Assembly: GCF_005576615.1 (NCBI RefSeq)
Contig: NZ_CP040330.1
Coordinates: forward strand, 1,054,001 to 1,118,000
Source: Natrinema versiforme
GTDB lineage: Archaea; Halobacteriota; Halobacteria; Halobacteriales; Natrialbaceae
DNA: 64,000 nt
Reading direction: 5' to 3'
Positions 1-8,557 of this stretch are shown here, piece after piece; within the stretch, counting starts at the first letter, position 1, and each line of letters opens with the position of its first letter. Below the pieces are notes generated by a model that had not been told where the DNA came from, did not search any database, and saw only the letters and a program-made list of their open reading frames with translations. The translations under genes and the position numbers were made by a program.

Positions 1-64
1 TACGGACCGCACGACCCGGGACGTTACTGAGATCCATCTTCGTTGAGATTTCTATCAGGAACGC

Positions 65-70
65 TTTTAA
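65..70 (+). promoter_or_regulatory. TATA-like box of the first glycosyltransferase gene
   Basis: The T/A run TTTTAA lies 26-31 bases before the ATG at 96, the spacing expected for a leaderless haloarchaeal transcript. It supports the chosen start. Confidence 0.5.
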
Positions 71-95
71 CAGCACCGGGATATAGCCGTCTTGT

Positions 96-998
96 ATGCC
101 GTCGTCTCCTCTCGTTTCGTTTATTATCCCAGTTTATAACGATCCGAACGGCCTCCGTGATACGTTGGAATCAGTAACAAGTCAGCGAGATGCTCCGCCG
201 TTCGAAGTCCTCGTTGTCGACAACGACTCGACGGATGAAACGCCGGCGATTATCGATGCGTTCGAATCGGAATACCCCGACGTGGTGTCCGGATATACCG
301 AAACGGATGTCCAGAGTTCGTACGCGGCAAGAAACACTGGTCTCGAACGCGCGACCGGAGACATCATCGCATTCTTAGACGCGGACGAAACCGTCGGCAA
401 GAACTGGCTCGAAACAGCACTCGAAGCGAGGAACGAACAAGATGCCGCGTACCTCGGATGTGCCGTTAAGCTGACTCTCGAGTCGGAGACGCTCGTCGGT
501 CGGTACAATTCTCGAACCGGATTCCCGGTCCAAGCGTATCTGCAGGAAGAGAATTACGCGCCGACGTGTGCGCTCCTCGTCCGGCGCGAAGTCTTCGAGG
601 ATGTCGGTGCGTTCGATAGTCGGCTGATTTCGGGTGGCGACATCGAGTTCGGACACCGAGTCGCAGCCGCGGATTACGTGCAGGGATATGCAGAAGATGC
701 CACTGTCAGCCATCCTGCACGGACATCCCTTGAATCGATCGCGAAGAAGAACTTCCGAGTCGGTCGCGGGTTCTGTCAGAAACAGCGATACTACCCGGAT
801 CGATATGGCCGACCGGGAATACCACCGACACCGACTGGTTCCGGGAGTAGCGACCATGGAGACGAACCGGACTCCATCGCAACGCGCGTAGCGTTCACGA
901 TACTTTCGGTAGCGATGCTAGCGTGTCGCGGATTGGGCTACTACTACGAGTTTCTGTTCGGCACAGAACAGATGGCTACGCATTCGCTTTCTCGATGA
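96..998 (+). CDS. Family 2 glycosyltransferase
   Basis: This 300-residue protein has a GT-A fold: an N-terminal SFIIPVYND strand, LVVDNDSTDE and a metal/nucleotide-binding FLDADE motif near residue 93. A hydrophobic stretch near residues 265-290 probably anchors it to the membrane. Such enzymes move a sugar from a nucleotide or dolichol donor to a lipid-linked acceptor. It lies about 1 kb from aglB, which suggests a role in building the N-glycan, but the sugar and acceptor cannot be read from the sequence. Its 3' end overlaps that of the convergent neighbour by 23 bases. The ATG is preceded by a TATA-like box at leaderless distance. Confidence 0.85.
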   Translation: MPSSPLVSFIIPVYNDPNGLRDTLESVTSQRDAPPFEVLVVDNDSTDETPAIIDAFESEYPDVVSGYTETDVQSSYAARNTGLERATGDIIAFLDADETVGKNWLETALEARNEQDAAYLGCAVKLTLESETLVGRYNSRTGFPVQAYLQEENYAPTCALLVRREVFEDVGAFDSRLISGGDIEFGHRVAAADYVQGYAEDATVSHPARTSLESIAKKNFRVGRGFCQKQRYYPDRYGRPGIPPTPTGSGSSDHGDEPDSIATRVAFTILSVAMLACRGLGYYYEFLFGTEQMATHSLSR

Positions 999-1914
999 GA
1001 TTCGGTGTTAGAATCGCGTATAGGTAACCGAGCCCAACAGCACCCGTGAAGAGAACAATCGATAGCAACTGCTTCGCTCCGAATGTTGACGGTGATCGAA
1101 CCAAACTACGAATTCGCCTCGGAATGAAGTGTGTTAGCAATTGCTTCAGATAGTCTCCCTTATCATCGGGGGCGTTTGGATAGAGGAGATCCATTATCCG
1201 TTTCGAGTACCCTTGCCAGAACGATCGGAACACGAGCCACCGAAGGTCACCGCGATAGTCGAACAACTTGTGGTGGACAACCGCGTCTTCGGTGAAAATC
1301 ATCCCTTTGCCGTATCGCTCTAATAACCGAATTCCGACCGGTGCCTCGTGGGCCTGTAAGTGCTGGTCTCCTTTCCTGCCTGTATTGGGATCATAGCCGC
1401 CGACCGTCAAGAATACTGGACGACGGTAAGAGATGTTCGATCCGTACGTGTTTCGGACTTCTTCTTTATCTTCAGCGAACCCAGGCTCTACACAGCCGAC
1501 GAGCCAATAGAACTCCTCCGGAAAGAAGTCGGGTTTCTCCGTCACCCACTCAGGTACGACGTCGCCACCAACTGCGATGGCGTCAGTTTCGTCGTAGACT
1601 CGAGCCAGTTCGGCCACCCAATCGTTCTCGGCGACGGCGTCGTCGTCGATAAACGCGACCACGTCTCCGGTCGCGATTTCGGCACCCCGCGTTCGACTGT
1701 ACGAGATCCCGTGATTCTCGTCGTTACAGTGGAGGACGACGTCGTCGAGACCACCGTAGTCCTCTCGGACGCGTTCGAAGACCGGTTCGTTGCCGTCAAC
1801 GACGATCACGACCTCGAGCGGGTCGTACGTCTGTGCGAGGACGCTATCGACGCACTCCGAAAAGACATCGTAGCGTTCCATCGCGTAGGTACAGATAACG
1901 ACGGAGACCTTCAT
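976..1914 (-). CDS. Family 2 glycosyltransferase, AglG/AglI-like
   Basis: The protein begins MKVSVVICTYAMERYDVF, and this ATG at 1914 is preferred over the upstream in-frame start at 1983, which adds an unconserved-looking tail. The 312-residue product has a GT-A domain with VVIVVDGNE and FIDDDA (the DxD-type metal site). It ends in one hydrophobic segment (about residues 285-305), as in haloarchaeal Agl transferases that add sugars to dolichol phosphate. It is transcribed divergently from aglB, with about 170 bases between the starts, and converges on the preceding transferase. Its membership of the AglB pathway is inferred from position and family. Confidence 0.82.
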   Translation of the reverse strand: MKVSVVICTYAMERYDVFSECVDSVLAQTYDPLEVVIVVDGNEPVFERVREDYGGLDDVVLHCNDENHGISYSRTRGAEIATGDVVAFIDDDAVAENDWVAELARVYDETDAIAVGGDVVPEWVTEKPDFFPEEFYWLVGCVEPGFAEDKEEVRNTYGSNISYRRPVFLTVGGYDPNTGRKGDQHLQAHEAPVGIRLLERYGKGMIFTEDAVVHHKLFDYRGDLRWLVFRSFWQGYSKRIMDLLYPNAPDDKGDYLKQLLTHFIPRRIRSLVRSPSTFGAKQLLSIVLFTGAVGLGYLYAILTPNLIEKANA

Positions 1915-2043
1915 CGGAGACGGATTTCGGTGAGGCCTGAATAAGCTTTTTCGTTCACACGAGTCCGTTGGCGCGACGATCACGGATCCCTGAGAGTCCG
2001 CGAATCGGCCGCGTTCGACGACCGGATATCAAACACTGACGAG

Positions 2044-2050
2044 TATATAA
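2044..2050 (+). promoter_or_regulatory. TATA-like box upstream of aglB
   Basis: The sequence TATATAA lies about 40 bases before the ATG at 2087. A start 25-30 bases further on would leave a short leader. Confidence 0.45.
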
Positions 2051-2086
2051 CAAGACTTATTCTTGGCTTGGGTCTGGTGCAAGCTA

Positions 2087-5014
2087 ATGAGTACCGACAC
2101 AGAACGCGTCGAGGACGGAACCGAAACGTCCCTCCTCGAGTCGTTCCGAGACTGGTATCACCTCCCCGTTCTCGGGGCCGTGATGCTGTTTATGGTCTGG
2201 TTGCGAACCCAGTCGTACGAGCAGTTCGTAACAGATGACGGAACGCCCGCGCTGGCGGGCATCGACTCGTGGTATCACTGGCGGACGATCAACTGGACGG
2301 CAGAAAACTTCCCGCAGACGATGCCCTACGAGGTCTGGACCGGGTTCCCGACCGGAAATTACGTCGGCCAGTTCGGCACGCTGTTCGACCAACTCATCGT
2401 CACCGCGGCGATGATCGTCGGGCTCGGTGATCCGTCGGCCGAGACGCTGTATACGGTCTCGCTGCTTGCGATTCCGGTCATGGCCGCACTCGTGGCGATT
2501 CCCGTCTTCTACGCCGGTCGGCGGCTCGGCGGCACGCTCGGCGGCATCGTTTCCGTGCTCGTCCTCGCGCTCGCGAAGGGGCAGTTCCTCTCGCGGTCGA
2601 CGGTCGGCCAACTCGACCACCACGTCGGCGAGGTCCTGTTCATGGCGATCGCGATCCTCTCGATGATGGTCGCGCTCACCGCGGCCGAACGCGAGAAACC
2701 GATCTACGAACTGGTCGTCGACAGGGACTGGGACACGCTCCGAACGCCGGCCCTCTACAGTGGCCTCGCCGGACTCGCACTCTCGCTTTACATCTGGGTC
2801 TGGCCGTCGGCCGTGTTGCTGATCGGTATTCTCGGTGTCTTCTTTACCGTCCAACTCTGCCTCGACTACCTCCGCGGCGTCTCGCCGGACCACGTCGCAT
2901 TCGTGGGCGCGGTGAGCCTCGGTGTGACCGCGATTCTGACGGTGCTCCTGATGGAGCAACCCGGTAGCACGAGTTCGACGAGCTTCGGACTCCTCCAGCC
3001 ACTTACGGCCTTCCTCGTGGCCGTCGGCTGTGTCTTCATGGCGTGGCTCGCCCGCCAGTGGAACAACCGCGGCCTCGAGCGACGGTATTATCCCGTCGCG
3101 ATCGGCGGCCTCATCGGTGCGACGCTGCTGGTGATGTGGCTCGCCCTTCCTGGTCTGTTCGATACGATCATCGGTAACGCGACGCGTCGAATGTTACCGT
3201 TCGGCGGGGCGACCACTGACCTCACCATTCAGGAGGCCCAGCCGCCGGAGGACTTCTTCAACAGCGTCTTCCGAGAGTTCGGGTCCGCGTTCTACACGAT
3301 GCTCATCGGACTCGCGTTCCTCGCGATCCGGCCGCTCTTCGGTCGGAAGCTCCGTGCCGAACACACGCTCGTCATCGTCTGGTCGCTGTTCCTGATCAGC
3401 ATGGCGGCGACGCAGGTCCGCTTCTCGTACTACCTCATGCTCGCGGTCGCGATCGTCAACGCCGCGTTCGTCGCGGAGGTCGTCGGGCTTTTCGACATCG
3501 ATCTCACGACGAACCTCGAGTCGATCCGATCGATCGAGACCTATCAGGTCATCGTCGTCGCACTGGTCGTCTTGCTCCTGTTCGCACCGCTGCTGCCGCC
3601 GCTGGCGTCGGCGACCGCTTGGGACAGCGCCGAGGGCGCTCAACCGGGCGGTAGCGCGGTCATCTGGGAGGATTCGAACCAGTGGCTACAGGACAACACG
3701 CCCGCACCGGGGAACTACGGCGGTGCGAACAACGCCAGCGAACTCGACTATTACGGGACGTACACTCCCGGAGACGGTGACTACGAGTATCCCGACGGCG
3801 CGTACGGCGTCATGTCGTGGTGGGACTACGGCCACCTGATAACGACGCAGGGCGAGCGGATTCCACACTCGAATCCGTTCCAGCAGAACGCGCGATCGTC
3901 GTCGGCGTTCCTGACCGCAGAGTCGGAGGAACGAGCGGAGCTGATCCTCGATGCGATCGCGGCCGGCGAATCCGTCTCGGAGCAGTCTAACGAAGAGCTC
4001 CGGACGGCCGTCGAGGGCAACGAGACCGACGAGGAGATGCGATACGTGATGATCGACGACCAGATGGCCGGCGGGAAGTTCGGCGCGATCACGCAGTGGA
4101 CGGGGCCTGACTACAACCACTACGTCACCCCCGAAGACTACGAATCGGGCCAGCAGATCTCGCGGGACGAAATCGCCAGCACGTTCAGCAACGTGCCGTA
4201 CGACAACACGACGATGTCGTCGCTGTACTTCGGCGACGCTGCGGGCATGGAGCACTACCGGCTCGTCCACGAGAACGACATTCGGATGTCGGCGTACGTC
4301 AGTTACGCGATCGTCGATCCCCAGAACGATCAGGTCCTGCTCGACGAGAACGGGCAGCCCCAAGTCGGGATCAACCGAGCGTGGAACCAGCAGACGCAGG
4401 CCCAGCTTCAGCGGATCCAGCAGTATTCCCAGTACGATGTCGAAATCTTCGATCAGAAGCAGGCGGCCGCGGTCAAGACCTACGAGCGCGTCGACGGCGC
4501 GACGATCACGGGCTCCATCGACGAGGGAAGCCTGAACGATACCGACAACGCCACGGTCTCGGCCTCGGTCGAACTCGAGACCAATGCCGATCGAACGTTC
4601 AACTACACCCAGCGAGCCGACGTGGCCGACGACGGCAGCTTCGAACTGACGGTGCCGTACGCGACGAACGACGAACTCAGCGTCGACGACGGCTACACGA
4701 ACAGCAGTGTCGAGGCCACCGGCGACTACAACGTCAGCGTCATCGCGCCCGGCGAGCAGGGCTTCCCCGCCGTCCAGTACAGAGGACAGACGGACGTTCC
4801 CGAAACGGCGGTCGTGAACGGCGAGACGATCGACGATGTCGCCTTCGAGGAAGTCGAGTCCGAGGAACCGGCAGGGAACGAGACCGACAGTAACGAGTCG
4901 ACCGGCAACGAAAGCGAAACCGCATCCGGCGACTCCGGATCGACCGACGACGGAACGGCCGATAACGGGACCAGCGAGTCGCTCGCGACGGTCGCGGCTG
5001 AGCCGGCTCACTGA
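2087..5014 (+). CDS. aglB: Archaeal oligosaccharyltransferase AglB (STT3 family)
   Basis: AglB transfers the completed glycan from a dolichol phosphate carrier to Asn in N-X-S/T sequons of surface proteins, on the outer face of the membrane. The 975-residue product has a multi-pass membrane half (about residues 1-530), a GIDSWYHWR acceptor-side acidic motif and a GQLDHHVGEV motif. The STT3 signature WWDYG is at residues 578-582, at the start of the external C-terminal half. The C-terminus is Asn/Ser/Thr/Glu rich and has several sequons, so it may itself be glycosylated. The ATG at 2087 is preferred to a TTG 24 bases upstream. The flanking glycosyltransferases and DUF368 gene make an N-glycosylation neighbourhood. 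Confidence 0.95.
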   Translation: MSTDTERVEDGTETSLLESFRDWYHLPVLGAVMLFMVWLRTQSYEQFVTDDGTPALAGIDSWYHWRTINWTAENFPQTMPYEVWTGFPTGNYVGQFGTLFDQLIVTAAMIVGLGDPSAETLYTVSLLAIPVMAALVAIPVFYAGRRLGGTLGGIVSVLVLALAKGQFLSRSTVGQLDHHVGEVLFMAIAILSMMVALTAAEREKPIYELVVDRDWDTLRTPALYSGLAGLALSLYIWVWPSAVLLIGILGVFFTVQLCLDYLRGVSPDHVAFVGAVSLGVTAILTVLLMEQPGSTSSTSFGLLQPLTAFLVAVGCVFMAWLARQWNNRGLERRYYPVAIGGLIGATLLVMWLALPGLFDTIIGNATRRMLPFGGATTDLTIQEAQPPEDFFNSVFREFGSAFYTMLIGLAFLAIRPLFGRKLRAEHTLVIVWSLFLISMAATQVRFSYYLMLAVAIVNAAFVAEVVGLFDIDLTTNLESIRSIETYQVIVVALVVLLLFAPLLPPLASATAWDSAEGAQPGGSAVIWEDSNQWLQDNTPAPGNYGGANNASELDYYGTYTPGDGDYEYPDGAYGVMSWWDYGHLITTQGERIPHSNPFQQNARSSSAFLTAESEERAELILDAIAAGESVSEQSNEELRTAVEGNETDEEMRYVMIDDQMAGGKFGAITQWTGPDYNHYVTPEDYESGQQISRDEIASTFSNVPYDNTTMSSLYFGDAAGMEHYRLVHENDIRMSAYVSYAIVDPQNDQVLLDENGQPQVGINRAWNQQTQAQLQRIQQYSQYDVEIFDQKQAAAVKTYERVDGATITGSIDEGSLNDTDNATVSASVELETNADRTFNYTQRADVADDGSFELTVPYATNDELSVDDGYTNSSVEATGDYNVSVIAPGEQGFPAVQYRGQTDVPETAVVNGETIDDVAFEEVESEEPAGNETDSNESTGNESETASGDSGSTDDGTADNGTSESLATVAAEPAH

Positions 5015-5115
5015 CCCTGACGAACTGACTCGTTGCCGCTCGAGTCACGCGGTCGTCTTCGGGCGACGAACGAAGTGAGAAGTCTTTTGATGGGGTCCGA
5101 AATACGTCTCGAGGA

Positions 5116-6057
5116 ATGCGGGAGTTTCTCGTCGTGTATCTCAAGGGGTTCTCGATGGGGTCGGCGGACGTCGTCCCCGGGGTATCGGGAGCCACGATAG
5201 CGCTGATCCTCGGCATCTACGATCGGTTGATCCGAGCGATCACGGCGATCGACCCGCGCGCGTTCCGGTCGGCGGTGCGCGTCTCCGAGCCGGCGGAGCG
5301 AGCGGCGCTCCGCGCGGAACTCGAGCGGATCGACGCGACGTTTCTGCTGGCACTCGGGCTGGGAATCGGGACGGCGATCGTCGTCCTCTCGGAGGTGCTG
5401 TACACCGCGGTGACCGAGTATCCGGTCCCAACCTACGGCTTTTTCTTCGGGCTGATCGCCGCATCGGCGTTTATCCTCTATGGTGAGATTGATCGTTGGA
5501 CCGGCCGCCGCGTCACCGTCTCAGTCGCGGGTATCGGCCTCGCTGCTGCGGTGACGGGTGTGACGCAAGCCGGCGTGTCACACGGGCCGGCGATGATCGT
5601 TCTGGCGGGTGCCGTTGCCGTCTGTGCGATGATTCTCCCCGGCGTCTCCGGCTCGCTTTTCTTGCTGATACTCGGCCAGTACGAGTTCATCACGGGGACA
5701 GTAAGTGCGTTCGTCGACGGACTGTTCGGCCTGCTCACGGGCGAGGGGCTCGCTTCGGTCTTCGAGACAGGAACGGTGATCGTACTCTTCGCGCTGGGAG
5801 CGGTCGTCGGGCTGTTTACGATGGCACACGCCGTGCGCCGCGCCCTCGAGCGCTATCGAGTGACGACGCTGGCGTTTCTCGTGAGCTTGATGGTAGGCGG
5901 GCTTCGGCTCCCGGCCACGGAAGTCTCGTCGAACCTCGATGCAGCACTGAGAGCGGATCTCGCGGTGGCCGTTGTCGCGGGTATCGTCGGTGTCGGAACC
6001 GTCTTGCTGGTTGATCGATATACCGACGGACTCGAGTACGCTAAGCCCCATCGGTAG
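5116..6057 (+). CDS. DUF368 membrane protein, candidate polyprenyl-phosphate transporter
   Basis: The 313-residue protein has about eight membrane segments and an internal duplication marked by two copies of PGVSG, at residues 21-25 and 175-179. The first copy sits in the DUF368 signature SADVVPGVSGATIALILGIY. Bacterial DUF368 proteins have been implicated in returning undecaprenyl phosphate across the membrane. In archaea the equivalent carrier would be dolichol phosphate, which AglB releases on the outer face. The gene lies 101 bases downstream of aglB on the same strand. The family call is firm. The transport role in archaea is inference. Confidence 0.88.
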   Translation: MREFLVVYLKGFSMGSADVVPGVSGATIALILGIYDRLIRAITAIDPRAFRSAVRVSEPAERAALRAELERIDATFLLALGLGIGTAIVVLSEVLYTAVTEYPVPTYGFFFGLIAASAFILYGEIDRWTGRRVTVSVAGIGLAAAVTGVTQAGVSHGPAMIVLAGAVAVCAMILPGVSGSLFLLILGQYEFITGTVSAFVDGLFGLLTGEGLASVFETGTVIVLFALGAVVGLFTMAHAVRRALERYRVTTLAFLVSLMVGGLRLPATEVSSNLDAALRADLAVAVVAGIVGVGTVLLVDRYTDGLEYAKPHR

Positions 6058-6140
6058 CGTCGAGAGTCGTTTTGGTTGAAATCGTCGTCGAATCCGAATC
6101 TTCGTTCAATTATAATAATTCATATACGTAAGTATTAGAT

Positions 6141-6149
6141 AAATTTATT
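6141..6149 (+). promoter_or_regulatory. TATA-like box of the small hydrophobic-protein gene
   Basis: An A/T-only stretch lies about 28-36 bases before the ATG at 6177, inside an unusually AT-rich 100-base region. It supports a leaderless or near-leaderless transcript for the 44-residue gene. Confidence 0.5.
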
Positions 6150-6176
6150 TCTGCCGGTGACAACCGTTGGAATGTG

Positions 6177-6311
6177 ATGTCCGCGACAGACAGCATGAAG
6201 GATTACCTCGCACAGCACCCACGAATGATCGGCGCCCTGTTCACGATGTTTGTCCTGCTCAGTCAAGCCGGATCGGCCATAGCGACGAGTTCGTCACAGG
6301 TCGGACCGTAA
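6177..6311 (+). CDS. Small hydrophobic protein, DUF7503-like
   Basis: This is a 44-residue ORF with the core YLAQHPRMIGALFTMFVLL followed by QAGSA, and it ends SSQVGP. The pattern (charged N-terminus, HPRMIG, one hydrophobic helix, small polar tail ending GP) is what I remember of the haloarchaeal DUF7503 family. It should form one membrane helix or a cleaved signal-like peptide. Function is unknown. Its stop lies 75 bases from the stop of the convergent CHAT protease gene. Codon use is less GC-biased than in the glycosylation genes upstream. The existence of the gene is supported by its promoter spacing and family-like sequence. Confidence 0.7.
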   Translation: MSATDSMKDYLAQHPRMIGALFTMFVLLSQAGSAIATSSSQVGP

Positions 6312-6386
6312 CAGCGGACTACTCTTGACAGTCGACTGTTTTCGAAGAGAGAGAACGGAGGAAAGCGGTTCGTAGACGGTTCCTGG

Positions 6387-8477
6387 TTAGCGATGCAGAC
6401 CGCCTAACGTGAGCGCGTTGATCCCGTCGTTCCACTGTAACGTCCCGTCGATTCGGATCGGTGCTTCGCTCCAGATGAGATACTCCTCGATATCCTCCCG
6501 ATCGACCCGTGAGAACGACGTGTTCCCGGGGCTGAGATGACGGTCCGCAACCGACGGGAGCGTCGATTCCGTGGACGTACCAAGTTTGAATTCCTTGGTC
6601 GAATACGATTGAACGGCGAAGTCGAACTGGCCGTCCCCACACTGTTCGAGTTCGACAACCATCGGCGCACCGCTATCCGATTGGGCGATATCAGCTGACC
6701 CGTCGCCGACGATGAGGTACTGCTCACCAAGAGCCGAGTTCGTTCGAGCGATTTCGAGCGCGGCCCGAAGCGGAAAGCCGCAGTCGAGCAATCTGGCCAT
6801 CGTCTCTCCGGCCTCGACGGCCCGATCGTTGACGACATCGGCGTACGTGCTGACACCCCCAAACGCGCCGCGTCGGGTAAGCGCCACCCCCTGATTATAA
6901 GACCGGCAGGCGTTCAGGAAGAAGACCCCGAGATCGACCGAATCGAGGGTCCGTACGTCGAGATCGCCGTTCGGACAGCGGATACCGTCCTCGGTTGCGT
7001 GACCGATATAATGAAAGAAGTCGTAGCCACCCTCGGTGAGTAGCTTGGCGAGTCGGTCCGTATCGACTCCGAACTCCGAGTGGACCTCGAAGGGGAGGAC
7101 CTCACGACTGCCGTACGTACCGTCGAGGAGATCGTGTTCGTCGATCATCCGGGCATCGTTACAGACGAGCAGGATTTCGATCGATTCGTTTCTGGCGTCG
7201 CGGGCCAGTTGATTGCGGTATGCCTCGAGAGTCGCCTTCGAGGCCTGCTGGGGAATGCCGTCGCCGAACCAGGCGTGTTCGACGGACTCGTCGGTGACAT
7301 CGGGAACGACAAACGAGGACCGGTCAGCGCCCGACGGCTGTGACGAGCGGCGGACGCCGGTGGCCGATCGAACCAGTCCCGCCGTATCATCAGGACACGG
7401 GACTGTTTCCGGCGGGCCGCCGCGTGAGTCTCGAACGACGCCGAGTTCGTTGATAATGTACGGTAACAGTTCGACAGTATCGGGATCGGCCGGCACGTGC
7501 GCAGTCAGCGGCCAGCGCGGCATGTGTGGTTCGAGCCGTTCATACGGTACGTCGAGATACCGCTCGAGTCGTTCTGGAAGATCGGCCTCGTAGATCTCCG
7601 CAAGGTCGTATGGCAACTCTTCTTCGAGTATCTGCCGCTCGTGAAGTTCGTATCGGAATATCCCCTCCGTCCTCGTGACGCATTCGAGGAAGAAGAATCG
7701 CTTCAACAGTCGGGCGATCGCGTCCTCGAATGCCTCGCCAGTCGGGAGTGATCGTTCGAACCGACTCGTTTCGAGCGTCGGCTGGGGACCCGGTTGTACC
7801 CTCGCACCGAGGAAGAACACGAGGGGAGCGGCCTGATAGAGTGACGCGTGATCCGGCGGCACGGTCAGCGTTACGTCACTGGCCGGTCGGTCGATGACAG
7901 CCGGAATCTCGAGTCGATCGCCCAGTTCGATCAGCGGCGGGTGGCCGCGCAACGTCGGCCACGTCCGTTCGGCCGAGATCGTCTTCAGTGCAGACGGCAG
8001 GGCGGAGACTGCCTCCATCATGGATTCGACATCGGAGGTGGTCGTTACCGTCGCTGCGGGACGTTCATGAAGCGATCGAATGCCCAACTCGATCCGAGCA
8101 CTCCGGTCGAGCGAGATTCGAATCGACGTTAAGCCAATACTGATCGTCCCCGGGACATCGATTCGACAATAGAGTTTGATACGGCCGCTCAACCCGATGA
8201 ACTGGGTTCGGTCCTCGAGGTGGACCGTTTCACCGGCGTCCAAGTTCGCCTCGGTCTGCCCCGTTGGTCCATGGATCGTAACGGAGTACAGTTGATCGAG
8301 AACGATCTCGTTCGTTTCGATCACGCAGGTCCTTTCGACGGGAAAACAGAACTCACCGGAATCGCCCGCATCCGGCGAGACGGACCCCGACGTTTCGATC
8401 CGTAAGCGGCGTTGTTCGATCGAGTCGTATATTTCCAGTCCGGTCGGGTCCGTCGTATCCTCGATCTCGATCGTCAT
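6387..8477 (-). CDS. CHAT-domain (caspase-like) protein
   Basis: This 696-residue protein has a C-terminal CHAT peptidase domain, of the caspase/separase clan. The catalytic dyad is visible as His493 in HYIGHATEDG and Cys524 in VFFLNACRSY, both after hydrophobic strands as in caspases. The long N-terminal part (1-400) looks beta-rich early, then helical, and I do not recognise a named domain in it. CHAT proteases often act in regulated cell death or defence by cleaving a partner once triggered. Here the only adjacent candidate partner is the 44-residue hydrophobic gene. The gene lies 80 bases downstream of the orc-like gene on the same strand, so read-through from the glp operon is possible. 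Confidence 0.85.
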   Translation of the reverse strand: MTIEIEDTTDPTGLEIYDSIEQRRLRIETSGSVSPDAGDSGEFCFPVERTCVIETNEIVLDQLYSVTIHGPTGQTEANLDAGETVHLEDRTQFIGLSGRIKLYCRIDVPGTISIGLTSIRISLDRSARIELGIRSLHERPAATVTTTSDVESMMEAVSALPSALKTISAERTWPTLRGHPPLIELGDRLEIPAVIDRPASDVTLTVPPDHASLYQAAPLVFFLGARVQPGPQPTLETSRFERSLPTGEAFEDAIARLLKRFFFLECVTRTEGIFRYELHERQILEEELPYDLAEIYEADLPERLERYLDVPYERLEPHMPRWPLTAHVPADPDTVELLPYIINELGVVRDSRGGPPETVPCPDDTAGLVRSATGVRRSSQPSGADRSSFVVPDVTDESVEHAWFGDGIPQQASKATLEAYRNQLARDARNESIEILLVCNDARMIDEHDLLDGTYGSREVLPFEVHSEFGVDTDRLAKLLTEGGYDFFHYIGHATEDGIRCPNGDLDVRTLDSVDLGVFFLNACRSYNQGVALTRRGAFGGVSTYADVVNDRAVEAGETMARLLDCGFPLRAALEIARTNSALGEQYLIVGDGSADIAQSDSGAPMVVELEQCGDGQFDFAVQSYSTKEFKLGTSTESTLPSVADRHLSPGNTSFSRVDREDIEEYLIWSEAPIRIDGTLQWNDGINALTLGGLHR

Positions 8478-8557
8478 AGCTCACTCTGTACGACTGCAAC
8501 CATTCCTCCCCACGATCAAAAATGATTGTATCACTTAGACTGGGCAGGACGGTGTCG

